64,000 bases of DNA from Phaeobacter sp. J2-8 (GTDB taxonomy: Bacteria; Pseudomonadota; Alphaproteobacteria; Rhodobacterales; Rhodobacteraceae), in the NCBI RefSeq assembly GCF_022867865.1, contig NZ_JALIEC010000010.1, positions 62,001 to 126,000 of the forward strand, given 5' to 3'. Shown piece after piece: positions 45,452 to 53,465 of this stretch. Numbering within the stretch: position 1 is the first letter of the stretch; each line of letters opens with the position of its first letter. A program made the position numbers and the translations under genes. The notes beneath the pieces are model-generated. The model did not search any database. It saw nothing but the letters and a program-made list of their open reading frames with translations, and was not told where the DNA came from.

Positions 45452-45506
45452 GCCCCGGACGTGATCCGGGGCCTCCCCCTATGAGGTCCCGGTTCAAGCC
45501 TGGGAC
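45452..45506. repeat. Dispersed palindromic element, family B, copy 3, between livG and livF genes
   Basis: Units GCCCCGGACGTGATCCGGGGC (45452-45472) and GAGGTCCCGGTTCAAGCCTGGGAC (45483-45506), matching those at 12773 and 31093. It occupies the only long gap inside the transporter operon, where such hairpins can stabilise the upstream message and tune the amount of downstream translation. Confidence 0.75.
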
Positions 45507-45531
45507 AGGGGCAGCACATTGGGAGAGCACT

Positions 45532-46287
45532 ATGAACGTCAAACCCGAATTTTCCAAGAACGCCAACGTCGCCGAAACCGCACCGGCCTTTTTGTCGGTC
45601 TGGGATGTCCATGCCTCTTACGGCGAAAGCTATATCGTCCAGGGCATCAGCTTCAACGTGCATGAAGGCGAGATCCTGGCACTTCTGGGCCGCAATGGCG
45701 CGGGCAAGACATCGACCCTGCGCGCGATCGCGCGGATCGGCTCCCCCTTGGTCAGCCATGGGGAAATCTGGCTTGATCACAAGCCGTTGCACCTGATGTC
45801 CAGTCACGAGGCCGCCGCAAATGGTCTGGGTCTGGTACCGGAAGATCGCCGCATCATTCCCGGCCTTACGGTCGAGGAGAATCTGCAATTGGCCCAGATC
45901 GCGCCGCCCATCGGCTGGTCGATCGACCGGCTCTATGATCTTTTTCCCCGCCTTGGCGAGCGCCGCAAGCAAGAGGGCGTGACCCTCTCGGGCGGCGAAC
46001 AGCAAATGTTGGCAATTGCCCGCGCTTTGGCCCGCGATCTTAAGGTTTTGTTGCTGGATGAACCTTATGAAGGTCTGGCACCGGTGATCGTGGATGAGAT
46101 TGAAAGAACTTTGAAGCTCATCAAACAACAGGGCATGACCACAATTCTGGTGGAACAAAATGCCGTGCGCGCGCTGCAACTGGCGGATCGGGCCGTGATT
46201 CTGGACACCGGTGGCATTGTGTTCGACGGAACCGCTGCCGAGGTTCTGGAAGACGAAGCATTGCGGGCCGAATATCTGGCGATCTGA
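45532..46287 (+). CDS. Branched-chain amino acid/amide ABC transporter ATP-binding protein (LivF type)
   Basis: A 251-residue cytosolic ATPase. ATG at 45532 with GGGAGAG upstream; an in-frame earlier start at 45439 would run through the repeat and is rejected. Walker A LLGRNGAGKTS, signature VTLSGGEQQMLAIARAL, Walker B LLLDEPYEGLAP and H-loop ILVEQNAVRAL are all intact. The N-terminal ~20 residues (VKPEFSKNANVAETAP) are an extension before the domain begins at LSVWDVHASYGE. Last gene of the operon, followed by a strong terminator. Confidence 0.92.
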   Translation: MNVKPEFSKNANVAETAPAFLSVWDVHASYGESYIVQGISFNVHEGEILALLGRNGAGKTSTLRAIARIGSPLVSHGEIWLDHKPLHLMSSHEAAANGLGLVPEDRRIIPGLTVEENLQLAQIAPPIGWSIDRLYDLFPRLGERRKQEGVTLSGGEQQMLAIARALARDLKVLLLDEPYEGLAPVIVDEIERTLKLIKQQGMTTILVEQNAVRALQLADRAVILDTGGIVFDGTAAEVLEDEALRAEYLAI

Positions 46288-46339
46288 CGCCATTCCTGGC
46301 GAACCGACCCTTGTGGCACAAGCCATTATTGCCAGGCTT

Positions 46340-46376
46340 ACCCGCACCTCAAAAAGGTGCGGGTATTGCATTTTTT
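46340..46376 (+). terminator. Rho-independent terminator of the ABC transporter operon
   Basis: ACCCGCACCT-CAAAA-AGGTGCGGGT is a perfect 10-bp stem followed, after TATTGCA, by TTTTTT. It lies 53 bp beyond the LivF-type stop codon. Confidence 0.85.
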
Positions 46377-46459
46377 GCCGGCCACCTGCTGGCCACCTGT
46401 CGGTCATCTACGGGTCATCGAAAATTGTCGGAATATCACCGGCCGCGCGTATGGATACC

Positions 46460-46475
46460 TTAAGACCGCGTTAAC
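46460..46475 (+). promoter_or_regulatory. CtrA box, TTAA-N7-TTAAC
   Basis: TTAAGACCGCGTTAAC matches the CtrA master-regulator consensus (TTAA-N7-TTAAC) at every fixed position. It is 55 bp upstream of the start of the disordered orphan gene at 46530 and downstream of the operon terminator, so it can only serve that gene. In Rhodobacteraceae CtrA controls motility, gene transfer agents and cell-cycle genes. Confidence 0.6.
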
Positions 46476-46529
46476 CTGTGTGCTGCATCCTTTTGGGGAT
46501 GTAATTCTAGGTAAGCTTTGGAGCAAAGG

Positions 46530-47096
46530 ATGTTCTTGTCTGCCATACCCGCGCCCTTGGCGCCGCAAACCACGGGCCATCCGGCGGCCCTGCCCCAGGA
46601 CATGCGCAAAACGGACCCCGACACACGGGTCAGCGCGGTCAATTCCGGTGCATCCACTGATCTGGTGCGGGATGACCATCCGCGATCATCCCAGCAGGCC
46701 AAATTGGCTGGACATCTGGATCAAAAGGAAACCGCCCCGCCCACCATCCTGCAATTGAAAATCAATCGGATGTTGGCAGAGCAACAAGAAAAGCAATCAG
46801 AACAAGCCCAGACCGATCCCGACATTGGACAGGCCGAAAAAGCCGACACCATGTCGCAAACCCCACAAGCGGCCCGGAACCATGACGACGCCAGAATTGC
46901 CGAAAACATGTTTCAGGAACCGCCATCACTTGGGAAACCGGCTGAATTGACGGCGACGGCAAACAGCGCGGAAAAAACCTCCGCTACGGGACACGCCCCC
47001 GCAGCGAAAGAGCCGCAACCACGGCTCAACGGGGCCTATATGCCACCGGCCACCGACGAAGGGCACCGTGGCATGCAGGTTTCCTTTTCCGCCTAG
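46530..47096 (+). CDS. Hypothetical disordered protein under a CtrA-type box
   Basis: A 188-residue protein; ATG at 46530 with GGAG six bases before. It is almost entirely low complexity: Pro/Ala/Thr/Gln/Asp rich, no hydrophobic segment beyond the first ~10 residues (FLSAIPAPLAP), one predicted helix with basic/acidic mix (KINRMLAEQQEKQSEQAQ). I recognise no family. Base composition and codon use look like the neighbours. The preceding CtrA-box match suggests a role in motility, cell cycle or gene transfer, as for other CtrA targets; the flagellar hook-length-type proteins are also disordered, but no homology is visible. Confidence 0.6.
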   Translation: MFLSAIPAPLAPQTTGHPAALPQDMRKTDPDTRVSAVNSGASTDLVRDDHPRSSQQAKLAGHLDQKETAPPTILQLKINRMLAEQQEKQSEQAQTDPDIGQAEKADTMSQTPQAARNHDDARIAENMFQEPPSLGKPAELTATANSAEKTSATGHAPAAKEPQPRLNGAYMPPATDEGHRGMQVSFSA

Positions 47097-47425
47097 GGCC
47101 TCTTTTCGAGACGTCTGAAATCAACCACGGCTATTCGCCAGTGGATTTTGTGTTTTCAAAACATGCAGAGGGCATAAAACTTTCCCTGCAACCCGCTGGT
47201 CACCCGCGCCATGCCGCCCCCTCCGCCCGCAAAGTTTACCATTAAGGCACTGAATTGGCGCGCAGTTCCCGTGCCTTCCACGCCGAATGTCGCGCATTTG
47301 ACCATTTCCTTGTTTCTCGCACAGCTTTTGCATGCTTTTCACTGCCGCCATGCTGGCATATAAGCAGCCGCGGGCGCTGTGGCGTAATACGTCCTGCGAG
47401 GCAACAATTTATAGGTGAAACAGGA
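47097..47425. other. 329 bp intergenic region before accB
   Basis: No credible gene, RNA or hairpin-T terminator is seen. 47097-47175 is somewhat AT-rich; the short reverse frames crossing it have no ribosome site or homology. The accB promoter presumably lies in the last 150 bases, which include ATAAGC and ATAGG hexamers near 47360-47415, but no convincing -35/-10 pair can be claimed. Confidence 0.5.
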
Positions 47426-47914
47426 ATGACCAAGACCAAGCATGACGCCGATGTGGCCTTTATCGAGGCGCTTGCGAAACTTCTTCGCGACAATGATCTG
47501 ACCGAACTACAGGTCAAACGCGATTATGCCCAGGACGACAGCCTCAATGTCCGTGTCAGCCGCATGACCGCGCCCGCCGCCCCGGCCCAGCAAACCTTTG
47601 CCGCGCCCATGGCCGCCGCGCCGTCACCGGCAACTGTGACACCGGCCGCCGCACAAACCGATTCCGATCCTGCCAATCATCCGGGTGCGGTATCGTCGCC
47701 CATGGTCGGCACGATCTATCTTCAGGCAGAACCCGGCGCCGCCCCCTTTGTCAGTGTTGGCGACACCGTCGCCGAAGGCGACACGCTTCTGATTGTCGAA
47801 GCCATGAAAACCCTGAACCACATTCCTGCCCCGCGCGCGGGCAAAGTGACCCGCATTTTGGTGGCCGACACCGACCCGGTCGAATTCGGCACGCCGCTTG
47901 TGATCCTCGAATAG
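47426..47914 (+). CDS. accB: Acetyl-CoA carboxylase biotin carboxyl carrier protein
   Basis: A 162-residue carrier that holds the biotin of acetyl-CoA carboxylase, first step of fatty-acid synthesis. The N-terminal part is a short domain ([20 protein letters not shown]), then an Ala/Pro-rich linker (~50-75), then the biotinyl domain with [15 protein letters not shown] and the biotinylated lysine in [14 protein letters not shown] at 47426 with CAGGA upstream; earlier in-frame codons lie in the non-coding stretch. The accC gene follows after 11 bp. Confidence 0.95.
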   Translation: MTKTKHDADVAFIEALAKLLRDNDLTELQVKRDYAQDDSLNVRVSRMTAPAAPAQQTFAAPMAAAPSPATVTPAAAQTDSDPANHPGAVSSPMVGTIYLQAEPGAAPFVSVGDTVAEGDTLLIVEAMKTLNHIPAPRAGKVTRILVADTDPVEFGTPLVILE

Positions 47915-47925
47915 GGGCACAGCAC

Positions 47926-49272
47926 ATGTTCGACAAAATCCTGATTGCCAACCGGGGCGAAATTGCCCTGCGTGTCATCCGCGCCTGCCGTGAAATGGGC
48001 ATCGCCAGCGTCGCCGTACATTCGACCGCTGATGCGGACGCAATGCATGTGCGCATGGCCGACGAATCAATCTGCATTGGCCCTGCACCTTCTCCGCAAA
48101 GCTATTTGTCGATCCCATCGATCATTGCAGCCTGCGAAGTGACCGGGGCCCAGGCAATCCACCCCGGCTATGGTTTTCTTTCCGAAAACGCCAATTTTGT
48201 TCAGGTGATCGAAGATCATGACCTGACCTTTATTGGCCCCACCGCCGAACATATTCGCGTCATGGGTGACAAAATCACCGCCAAGGACACGATGAAGGCG
48301 CTTGGCGTGCCCTGTGTGCCCGGCTCTGACGGGGGTGTCGCAACCCTGGAAGAGGCGCGCAAGCTCGGCCAGGAAATGGGATACCCCGTCATCATCAAGG
48401 CCACCGCTGGCGGCGGCGGCAAGGGTATGAAGGTCGCCACCTCCGACAAGGATATGGAAAAGGCCTTCATGACGGCCCGGGCCGAAGGCAAATCGAACTT
48501 CGGCAATGACGAAGTTTATATCGAAAAATACCTGCAAAAGCCGCGCCATATCGAGGTGCAGATTTTTGGCGATGGCAAAGGCCGTGCGGTGCATCTGGCG
48601 GAACGTGATTGCTCGCTCCAACGGCGGCATCAAAAGGTCTTTGAAGAGGCCCCCGGCCCCACAATCACCGCGGAAGAACGTGCACGCATTGGCAAGATCT
48701 GCGCCGATGCGATGGCCAACATCAACTATATCGGCGCTGGCACCATCGAATTCCTCTATGAAGACGGTGAATTCTATTTCATTGAAATGAACACCCGGCT
48801 TCAGGTCGAACATCCGGTGACCGAGGGCATCTTCGGCATTGATCTGGTGCGCGAACAAATTCGGGTGGCGGCCGGTCTGCCGATGTCCTTCGAACAGGAT
48901 GACCTTCAGATCAACGGCCACGCGATCGAAGTGCGAATCAACGCCGAAAAAGTGCCGAACTTTTCACCCTGCCCCGGTAAGATCACCCAATACCATGCCC
49001 CTGGCGGCCTGGGGGTACGGATGGATTCCGCTCTCTACGACGGCTATTCCATCCCGCCCTATTACGACAGCCTGATCGGGAAATTGATTGTACACGGGCG
49101 TGATCGCGACGAGGCGCTTGCCCGTCTCAACCGCGCGCTTGGTGAATTGATTGTTGATGGGATCGACACCACGATTCCCTTGTTCCACGATCTTTTGGCC
49201 GAACCAGACATTCAATCGGGCAGCTATAATATCCATTGGCTGGAAAAATGGCTGGCGCGCAAATTCGGCTGA
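47926..49272 (+). CDS. accC: Acetyl-CoA carboxylase biotin carboxylase subunit
   Basis: A 448-residue ATP-grasp enzyme that carboxylates the biotin on Acc[21 protein letters not shown] is the N-terminal signature; the glycine-rich ATP loop is [13 protein letters not shown], and [16 protein letters not shown] carries the catalytic core. Length is standard. It begins 11 bp after accB and is followed at 4 bp by aat, so the three are probably one message. Confidence 0.97.
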   Translation: MFDKILIANRGEIALRVIRACREMGIASVAVHSTADADAMHVRMADESICIGPAPSPQSYLSIPSIIAACEVTGAQAIHPGYGFLSENANFVQVIEDHDLTFIGPTAEHIRVMGDKITAKDTMKALGVPCVPGSDGGVATLEEARKLGQEMGYPVIIKATAGGGGKGMKVATSDKDMEKAFMTARAEGKSNFGNDEVYIEKYLQKPRHIEVQIFGDGKGRAVHLAERDCSLQRRHQKVFEEAPGPTITAEERARIGKICADAMANINYIGAGTIEFLYEDGEFYFIEMNTRLQVEHPVTEGIFGIDLVREQIRVAAGLPMSFEQDDLQINGHAIEVRINAEKVPNFSPCPGKITQYHAPGGLGVRMDSALYDGYSIPPYYDSLIGKLIVHGRDRDEALARLNRALGELIVDGIDTTIPLFHDLLAEPDIQSGSYNIHWLEKWLARKFG

Positions 49273-49276
49273 TGAG

Positions 49277-49924
49277 ATGACCGATGCCGGTGCAGCGCTG
49301 GATCCCGATCTCGTCCTGCGGGCCTATTCTTCGGGCCTTTTTCCCATGGCGGAACATCGCGACGACCCAGAAGTATTCTGGGTCGATCCGCGCCGCCGGG
49401 GTATTTTTCCGCTAGAGCGGTTCCATATCTCTCGGTCGTTGGCCCGCTCCATGCGCCGCCTTCCACATGATATGCGGATCAATACCGCATTTCCCGAGGT
49501 CATGCAGGCCTGTGCCGACCGCGCAGAAACCTGGATCAACCCGTTGATCTTTGATGTCTTTCAGAAATTTCACGCCCGTGGACAGGCCCACAGCCTGGAA
49601 ATCTGGCAGGACGGCACCCTGGTTGGTGGTGTCTACGGGCTGACACTTGGTGCGGCGTTCTGCGGTGAATCCATGTTCTCGCGCCGCACAGACGCGTCGA
49701 AAATGGCATTGGCCTATCTTGTTGATCGGTTACGTCAAGGCGGGTTCACCCTGTTTGACACCCAGTTTCTAACCGAACATCTGGCGTCCCTAGGCGCGAT
49801 AGAGATCCCGCGCGCGCGCTATCAAAAGCATTTACAAGAGGCATTGCAGCGCGACGCAGATTTCCTTGCACCGCCGCTGGCGCGGGCTCAGGACGTTCTG
49901 CACCGCAGCACCCACACGTCGTAG
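49277..49924 (+). CDS. aat: Leucyl/phenylalanyl-tRNA-protein transferase
   Basis: A 215-residue enzyme that adds Leu or Phe from tRNA to proteins with N-terminal Lys or Arg, marking them for ClpAP (N-degron pathway). YSSGLFPMAE, FWVDPRRRGIFPLE, GGVYGLTLGAAFCGESMFSR and LFDTQFLTEHLASLGA are the family blocks. ATG at 49277 fits; an upstream in-frame start overlaps accC deeply. The 3' end overlaps the convergent DUF2155 gene by 37 bp. Confidence 0.95.
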   Translation: MTDAGAALDPDLVLRAYSSGLFPMAEHRDDPEVFWVDPRRRGIFPLERFHISRSLARSMRRLPHDMRINTAFPEVMQACADRAETWINPLIFDVFQKFHARGQAHSLEIWQDGTLVGGVYGLTLGAAFCGESMFSRRTDASKMALAYLVDRLRQGGFTLFDTQFLTEHLASLGAIEIPRARYQKHLQEALQRDADFLAPPLARAQDVLHRSTHTS

Positions 49925-50250
49925 CGTGAATGGTCCAGGGCGTTCAACGCCGGGGATGACGCGATCATCCAGCCGGAAAACATCGGCTGAGACGCGCCTT
50001 TTTCCCAGATATTAAGAAAGGCAAAGGCATCCCCCGCTGGATTGCCTTCGGGGTAGCGGCATTCCGCCAGATCAATCCGCAGATTGCCAAAATTGGCAAG
50101 CCCGCCATTGGACAATTCGAAATCGGTCACGTCGCCCGACACTTTATCCAACCCACGCAGCACCGCGCCATTGCCTCGGCTGACCGCCTCTTGCGCCATC
50201 GCCGAAGCGGCAGCACAGGTCAGAAAGGCCCAGAGAATGGCGCGTATCAT
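49888..50250 (-). CDS. DUF2155 domain protein, periplasmic
   Basis: A 120-residue protein with a Sec signal peptide (ILWAFLTCAAASAMAQ, cleavage near residue 20) and a DUF2155 domain: AVLRGLDKVSGDVTDFELSN, CRYPEGNPAGDAFAFL and FSGWMIASSPALNALDHSRYDVWVLRC. The function of DUF2155 is not established. It overlaps the mlaD stop by 4 bases and is probably cotranslated with it; the NDUFA12-mlaD-DUF2155 grouping recurs in Rhodobacteraceae. Confidence 0.88.
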   Translation of the reverse strand: MIRAILWAFLTCAAASAMAQEAVSRGNGAVLRGLDKVSGDVTDFELSNGGLANFGNLRIDLAECRYPEGNPAGDAFAFLNIWEKGASQPMFSGWMIASSPALNALDHSRYDVWVLRCRTS

Positions 50251-50702
50251 TCTTCGCTGTCCCCGCCGCCACCGACAAATTTCAGCAAAAGCGAGATCAA
50301 GCTGACGGCGCCCTGGGTATCTTCGATTTCCTGGCCGGGATCAAAATAGAACGGTGATCCCCCCGGCACGATTTCGACGAAATTGCCGCCCAACAGCCCC
50401 TCAGAGCTGATGGAAACCGCGCTGTCATCCGGGATCAGGATGCCATCCTTGACCGTAAAGACCGTGTCTGCGCGGTAGGTGTCGACGTTCAACGCCACAT
50501 CGGTCACGGTTCCGATTTTGACCCCGGCGAGCCGAACATCCGTGCCGATCTGCACCCCTTCGAGCGAACGAAACGACGCTGTCAGCGGATAGCCCGCACT
50601 GGAATGCGACAATCCGGTTGCTTGCCCGGCGTAGACGACAAAACCGATAGCGGCGGCCAATACAGCGCCGCCGACCAAAACTTCTGTTGTATTTTCAGAC
50701 AT
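50247..50702 (-). CDS. mlaD: MlaD family phospholipid-transport protein
   Basis: A 151-residue protein: one N-terminal helix ([17 protein letters not shown]), then the MCE domain with [29 protein letters not shown] divided as [19 protein letters not shown], and [14 protein letters not shown]. MlaD forms a hexameric ring that hands lipids between the inner-membrane MlaFEB transporter and the periplasm. The C-terminal helix ([11 protein letters not shown]) lines the pore. mlaE and mlaF are not in the window. Starts 9 bp after the NDUFA12 stop. Confidence 0.93.
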   Translation of the reverse strand: MSENTTEVLVGGAVLAAAIGFVVYAGQATGLSHSSAGYPLTASFRSLEGVQIGTDVRLAGVKIGTVTDVALNVDTYRADTVFTVKDGILIPDDSAVSISSEGLLGGNFVEIVPGGSPFYFDPGQEIEDTQGAVSLISLLLKFVGGGGDSEE

Positions 50703-50711
50703 CTCGCGGCC

Positions 50712-51094
50712 TTATTCCGGCGTCCAAGCCTCATAATCCTGGCGCGCTGCGGGCTCTGGCGGCGCAAAGAGCCGGCAGGCGCATAGGCAAGCGGCGTGCC
50801 GGTCAGGTTTTCCTGATGCGGCTTTTCCCAGGTTTTATGCGTCAGGGGGCGTTCGGTTGGCGGTTCTTTCATCGTGTGATGCAGCCAGCCATGCCAATCG
50901 GCATTCACGCGGCTGGCTTCAACCTCGCCATTGAACATGACCCAGCGGCGTTTGCCGTCGCGGGTTTCGTAATACACGTTGCCCTGATCGTCATCGCCGA
51001 CTTTGACACCTTTGCGGTTGGTATAAAGCGCGGTGTTCAGGGTCGATCCGTCCCACCAAGTCACAGCCCGTAAAAGCGTGTTCAGAATACCCAT
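50712..51094 (-). pseudogene. Complex I accessory subunit NDUFA12-like, frameshifted near its end as sequenced
   Basis: Starts at ATG 51094 with [25 protein letters not shown], then [26 protein letters not shown] and [15 protein letters not shown], the conserved NDUFA12 core. After [10 protein letters not shown] the frame is lost, but the next frame gives the family C-terminus ([13 protein letters not shown]) and a stop at 50712, 9 bp before mlaD. One missing C in the run near 50758-50761 explains it, giving 127 residues. As written the protein would read on for 50 residues of nonsense. The protein stabilises NADH dehydrogenase. Confidence 0.88.
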
Positions 51095-51185
51095 GGATGC
51101 CTCCGATATTTTCATCTTCGGTATGGACCAAGTGCACAAAAAGGTCCAGCGACAAGCGCCCTATCAAATGCGGCAGCGTCAAAAG

Positions 51186-51214
51186 AAAAAGGCCGGTCAT
51201 CCCGGCCCTTTTCA
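51186..51214 (-). terminator. Rho-independent terminator of clpX
   Basis: On the reverse strand AAGGGCCGG-GATGA-CCGGCCTTTTTC is a 7-8 bp GC stem followed by TTTTTCTTTT, about 20 bp after the clpX stop codon. Confidence 0.8.
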
Positions 51215-51232
51215 CAGATTATTTCTTGGGCC

Positions 51233-52498
51233 TTATCCCGCGGTTGCCGGGGTTTTTTCGGCATCCGCATAGATCATCAACGGGGCCGCGTCGGACATTA
51301 CCGCCTCTTCGTTCACCACAACCTCGTCGACGTTTTCCATTCCGGGCAGGTCGAACATGGTGTCCAGCAGGATGTCTTCCAGAATCGACCGCAGACCACG
51401 TGCGCCGGTTTTGCGTTCAATCGCGCGTTTGGCGATCGAGGACAGCGCCTCATCCGTGAAGGAAAGCGACGTGTCTTCCAGTTCGAACAGACGCTGATAC
51501 TGCTTGACCAATGCGTTTTTCGGCTGGGTCAGAATGGTGACCAACGCGTCCTTATCCAGATCTTCGAGCGTGGCCAAAACTGGCAGACGGCCGACAAATT
51601 CCGGGATCAGGCCGAATTTCAGCAGGTCCTCTGGTTCCAAATCCTTGAAAACCTCGCCAACGCCACGGTCATCATTGTCGCGCACATCGGCGCCAAATCC
51701 CATAGCGCTGCCTTTGCCGCGCTGCGCAATGATCTTGTCCAGACCGGCAAATGCGCCGCCGCAAATGAACAGGATGTTGGTGGTATCCACTTGCAGGAAT
51801 TCCTGTTGTGGATGTTTACGCCCGCCCTGCGGCGGTACACTGGCAACTGTGCCTTCCATCAACTTCAACAGCGCTTGCTGCACACCTTCGCCCGAAACGT
51901 CACGGGTGATCGATGGGTTTTCCGATTTGCGGGTAATCTTGTCGACCTCGTCAATATAGACGATGCCGCGCTGCGCACGTTCGACGTTGTATTCGCTGGA
52001 TTGCAGCAATTTGAGGATGATGTTTTCCACATCCTCGCCCACGTAACCCGCTTCGGTCAGCGTGGTGGCGTCCGCCATGGTAAACGGCACATCCAGAATA
52101 CGCGCCAAGGTCTGCGCCAGCAGAGTCTTGCCGCAACCAGTCGGGCCAATCAGCAGAATATTGGATTTCTGCAATTCGATGTCGCCCGATTTCGCCGCGT
52201 GGTTCAACCGCTTGTAATGGTTGTGCACCGCAACCGAGAGAACCCGTTTCGCCACGGCCTGACCAATCACATAATCGTCCAGAACCTGGCAGATTTCTTT
52301 GGGCGTCGGCACCCCTTCCGAAGATTTGAGACCGGCGCTTTTGGTCTCTTCTCGGATGATGTCCATGCACAGCTCGACACATTCATCACAGATGAAAACG
52401 GTCGGTCCGGCAATCAGCTTACGAACCTCATGCTGGCTCTTGCCGCAGAAGCTACAATAAAGGGTGTTCTTGCTGTCACTGCCGGTCGTCGTTGCCAT
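51233..52498 (-). CDS. clpX: ATP-dependent Clp protease ATP-binding subunit ClpX
   Basis: A 421-residue AAA+ unfoldase that feeds substrates to ClpP. The N-terminal zinc finger is YCSFCGKSQ ... [10 protein letters not shown], the Walker [13 protein letters not shown], Walker [11 protein letters not shown], the pore/IGF-type loops and sensor 2 ([10 protein letters not shown]) are intact. ATG at 52498 with AAGGTGAG upstream. The gene lies 127 bp after clpP on the same strand; a terminator follows. In alphaproteobacteria ClpXP degrades CtrA, a regulator whose box lies elsewhere in this window. Confidence 0.97.
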   Translation of the reverse strand: MATTTGSDSKNTLYCSFCGKSQHEVRKLIAGPTVFICDECVELCMDIIREETKSAGLKSSEGVPTPKEICQVLDDYVIGQAVAKRVLSVAVHNHYKRLNHAAKSGDIELQKSNILLIGPTGCGKTLLAQTLARILDVPFTMADATTLTEAGYVGEDVENIILKLLQSSEYNVERAQRGIVYIDEVDKITRKSENPSITRDVSGEGVQQALLKLMEGTVASVPPQGGRKHPQQEFLQVDTTNILFICGGAFAGLDKIIAQRGKGSAMGFGADVRDNDDRGVGEVFKDLEPEDLLKFGLIPEFVGRLPVLATLEDLDKDALVTILTQPKNALVKQYQRLFELEDTSLSFTDEALSSIAKRAIERKTGARGLRSILEDILLDTMFDLPGMENVDEVVVNEEAVMSDAAPLMIYADAEKTPATAG

Positions 52499-52625
52499 AT
52501 CTCACCTTTCGCAGCTATTGTCTGCTTTTTTTGGCGATGTACCTAACATCACCACGGGCCTTCCACCCAACTTAGGGCAGGCAGCAGGGGGTCACAATTG
52601 CAAAATCGCCCCTGCTGCAACTCGC

Positions 52626-53255
52626 TTAGCTTTCGTCGCCTTCTCGGGCACGATTTTCGACGATTTCGTCGATCAAACCCCATTCTTTGGCGTCTTCGGG
52701 CGACATAAAGTTATCGCGCTCCAATGCAGCCTCGACTTTTTTCAGGGTTTGCCCGGTGTGGCGCACGTAGATCTCATTCAAGCGGCGCTTCAATTTCAGC
52801 GTTTCTTCTGCATGGATCATGATATCCGTCGCCTGCCCCTGATAGCCACCGGACGGTTGGTGCACCATGATACGGCTGTTCGGCAGCGAGAACCGCATGC
52901 CCGCCTCACCCGCCGTCAACAGCAGCGACCCCATTGAGGCCGCCTGGCCAATGACCAGCGTGCTGACCTTGGGTTTGATGTATTGCATCGTGTCATAAAT
53001 CGACAATCCCGATGTCACCACGCCGCCGGGGCTGTTGATATACATCGAAATGTCTTTCGACGGATTTTCCGCCTCGAGATGCAACAATTGCGCCACGATC
53101 AGCGACGACATGCCGTCGTGCACCGGGCCGCTGACAAAAATGATCCGCTCCTTCAGCAGGCGCGAAAAAATATCATAGGCGCGTTCGCCCCGGCTCGTCT
53201 GTTCGACGACCATGGGCACCAATGTGTTCATATAGGTATCAATCGGGTCTCGCAT
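52626..53255 (-). CDS. clpP: ATP-dependent Clp protease proteolytic subunit ClpP
   Basis: A 209-residue serine protease subunit that forms two stacked heptamer rings. Catalytic Ser is in [11 protein letters not shown], His in [14 protein letters not shown], and Asp in [14 protein letters not shown] at 53255 ([16 protein letters not shown]) follows AGAGGCAGG; in-frame codons at 53318 and 53375 would add residues without family support. It is transcribed ahead of clpX with a 127 bp gap, the usual arrangement. Confidence 0.96.
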   Translation of the reverse strand: MRDPIDTYMNTLVPMVVEQTSRGERAYDIFSRLLKERIIFVSGPVHDGMSSLIVAQLLHLEAENPSKDISMYINSPGGVVTSGLSIYDTMQYIKPKVSTLVIGQAASMGSLLLTAGEAGMRFSLPNSRIMVHQPSGGYQGQATDIMIHAEETLKLKRRLNEIYVRHTGQTLKKVEAALERDNFMSPEDAKEWGLIDEIVENRAREGDES

Positions 53256-53465
53256 TTTGGCCTGCCTCTTGCGCTGGGGGCGTTCATACCCCGCCGGAAT
53301 TACCAGAGTCTTAGTCATGGGTTTGGGGGGCTGCAAGGGCCGACCGAAAAACAGCCTTCTCACCCGGCCGACCACCCCGCTCGATAAAACGGAAACAGAT
53401 CACCCCAAGAGCGCGCCTTACGTCCGATTGACGCAAGGCCCCCGCCACAGGGCAATCCAGGGTCG

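Noticed and set aside
49888-49924. 37-bp convergent overlap of aat and DUF2155 suspected as a frame error
   Set aside because: Both C-termini look complete (DVWVLRC and LARAQDVLH) and short convergent overlaps are normal.
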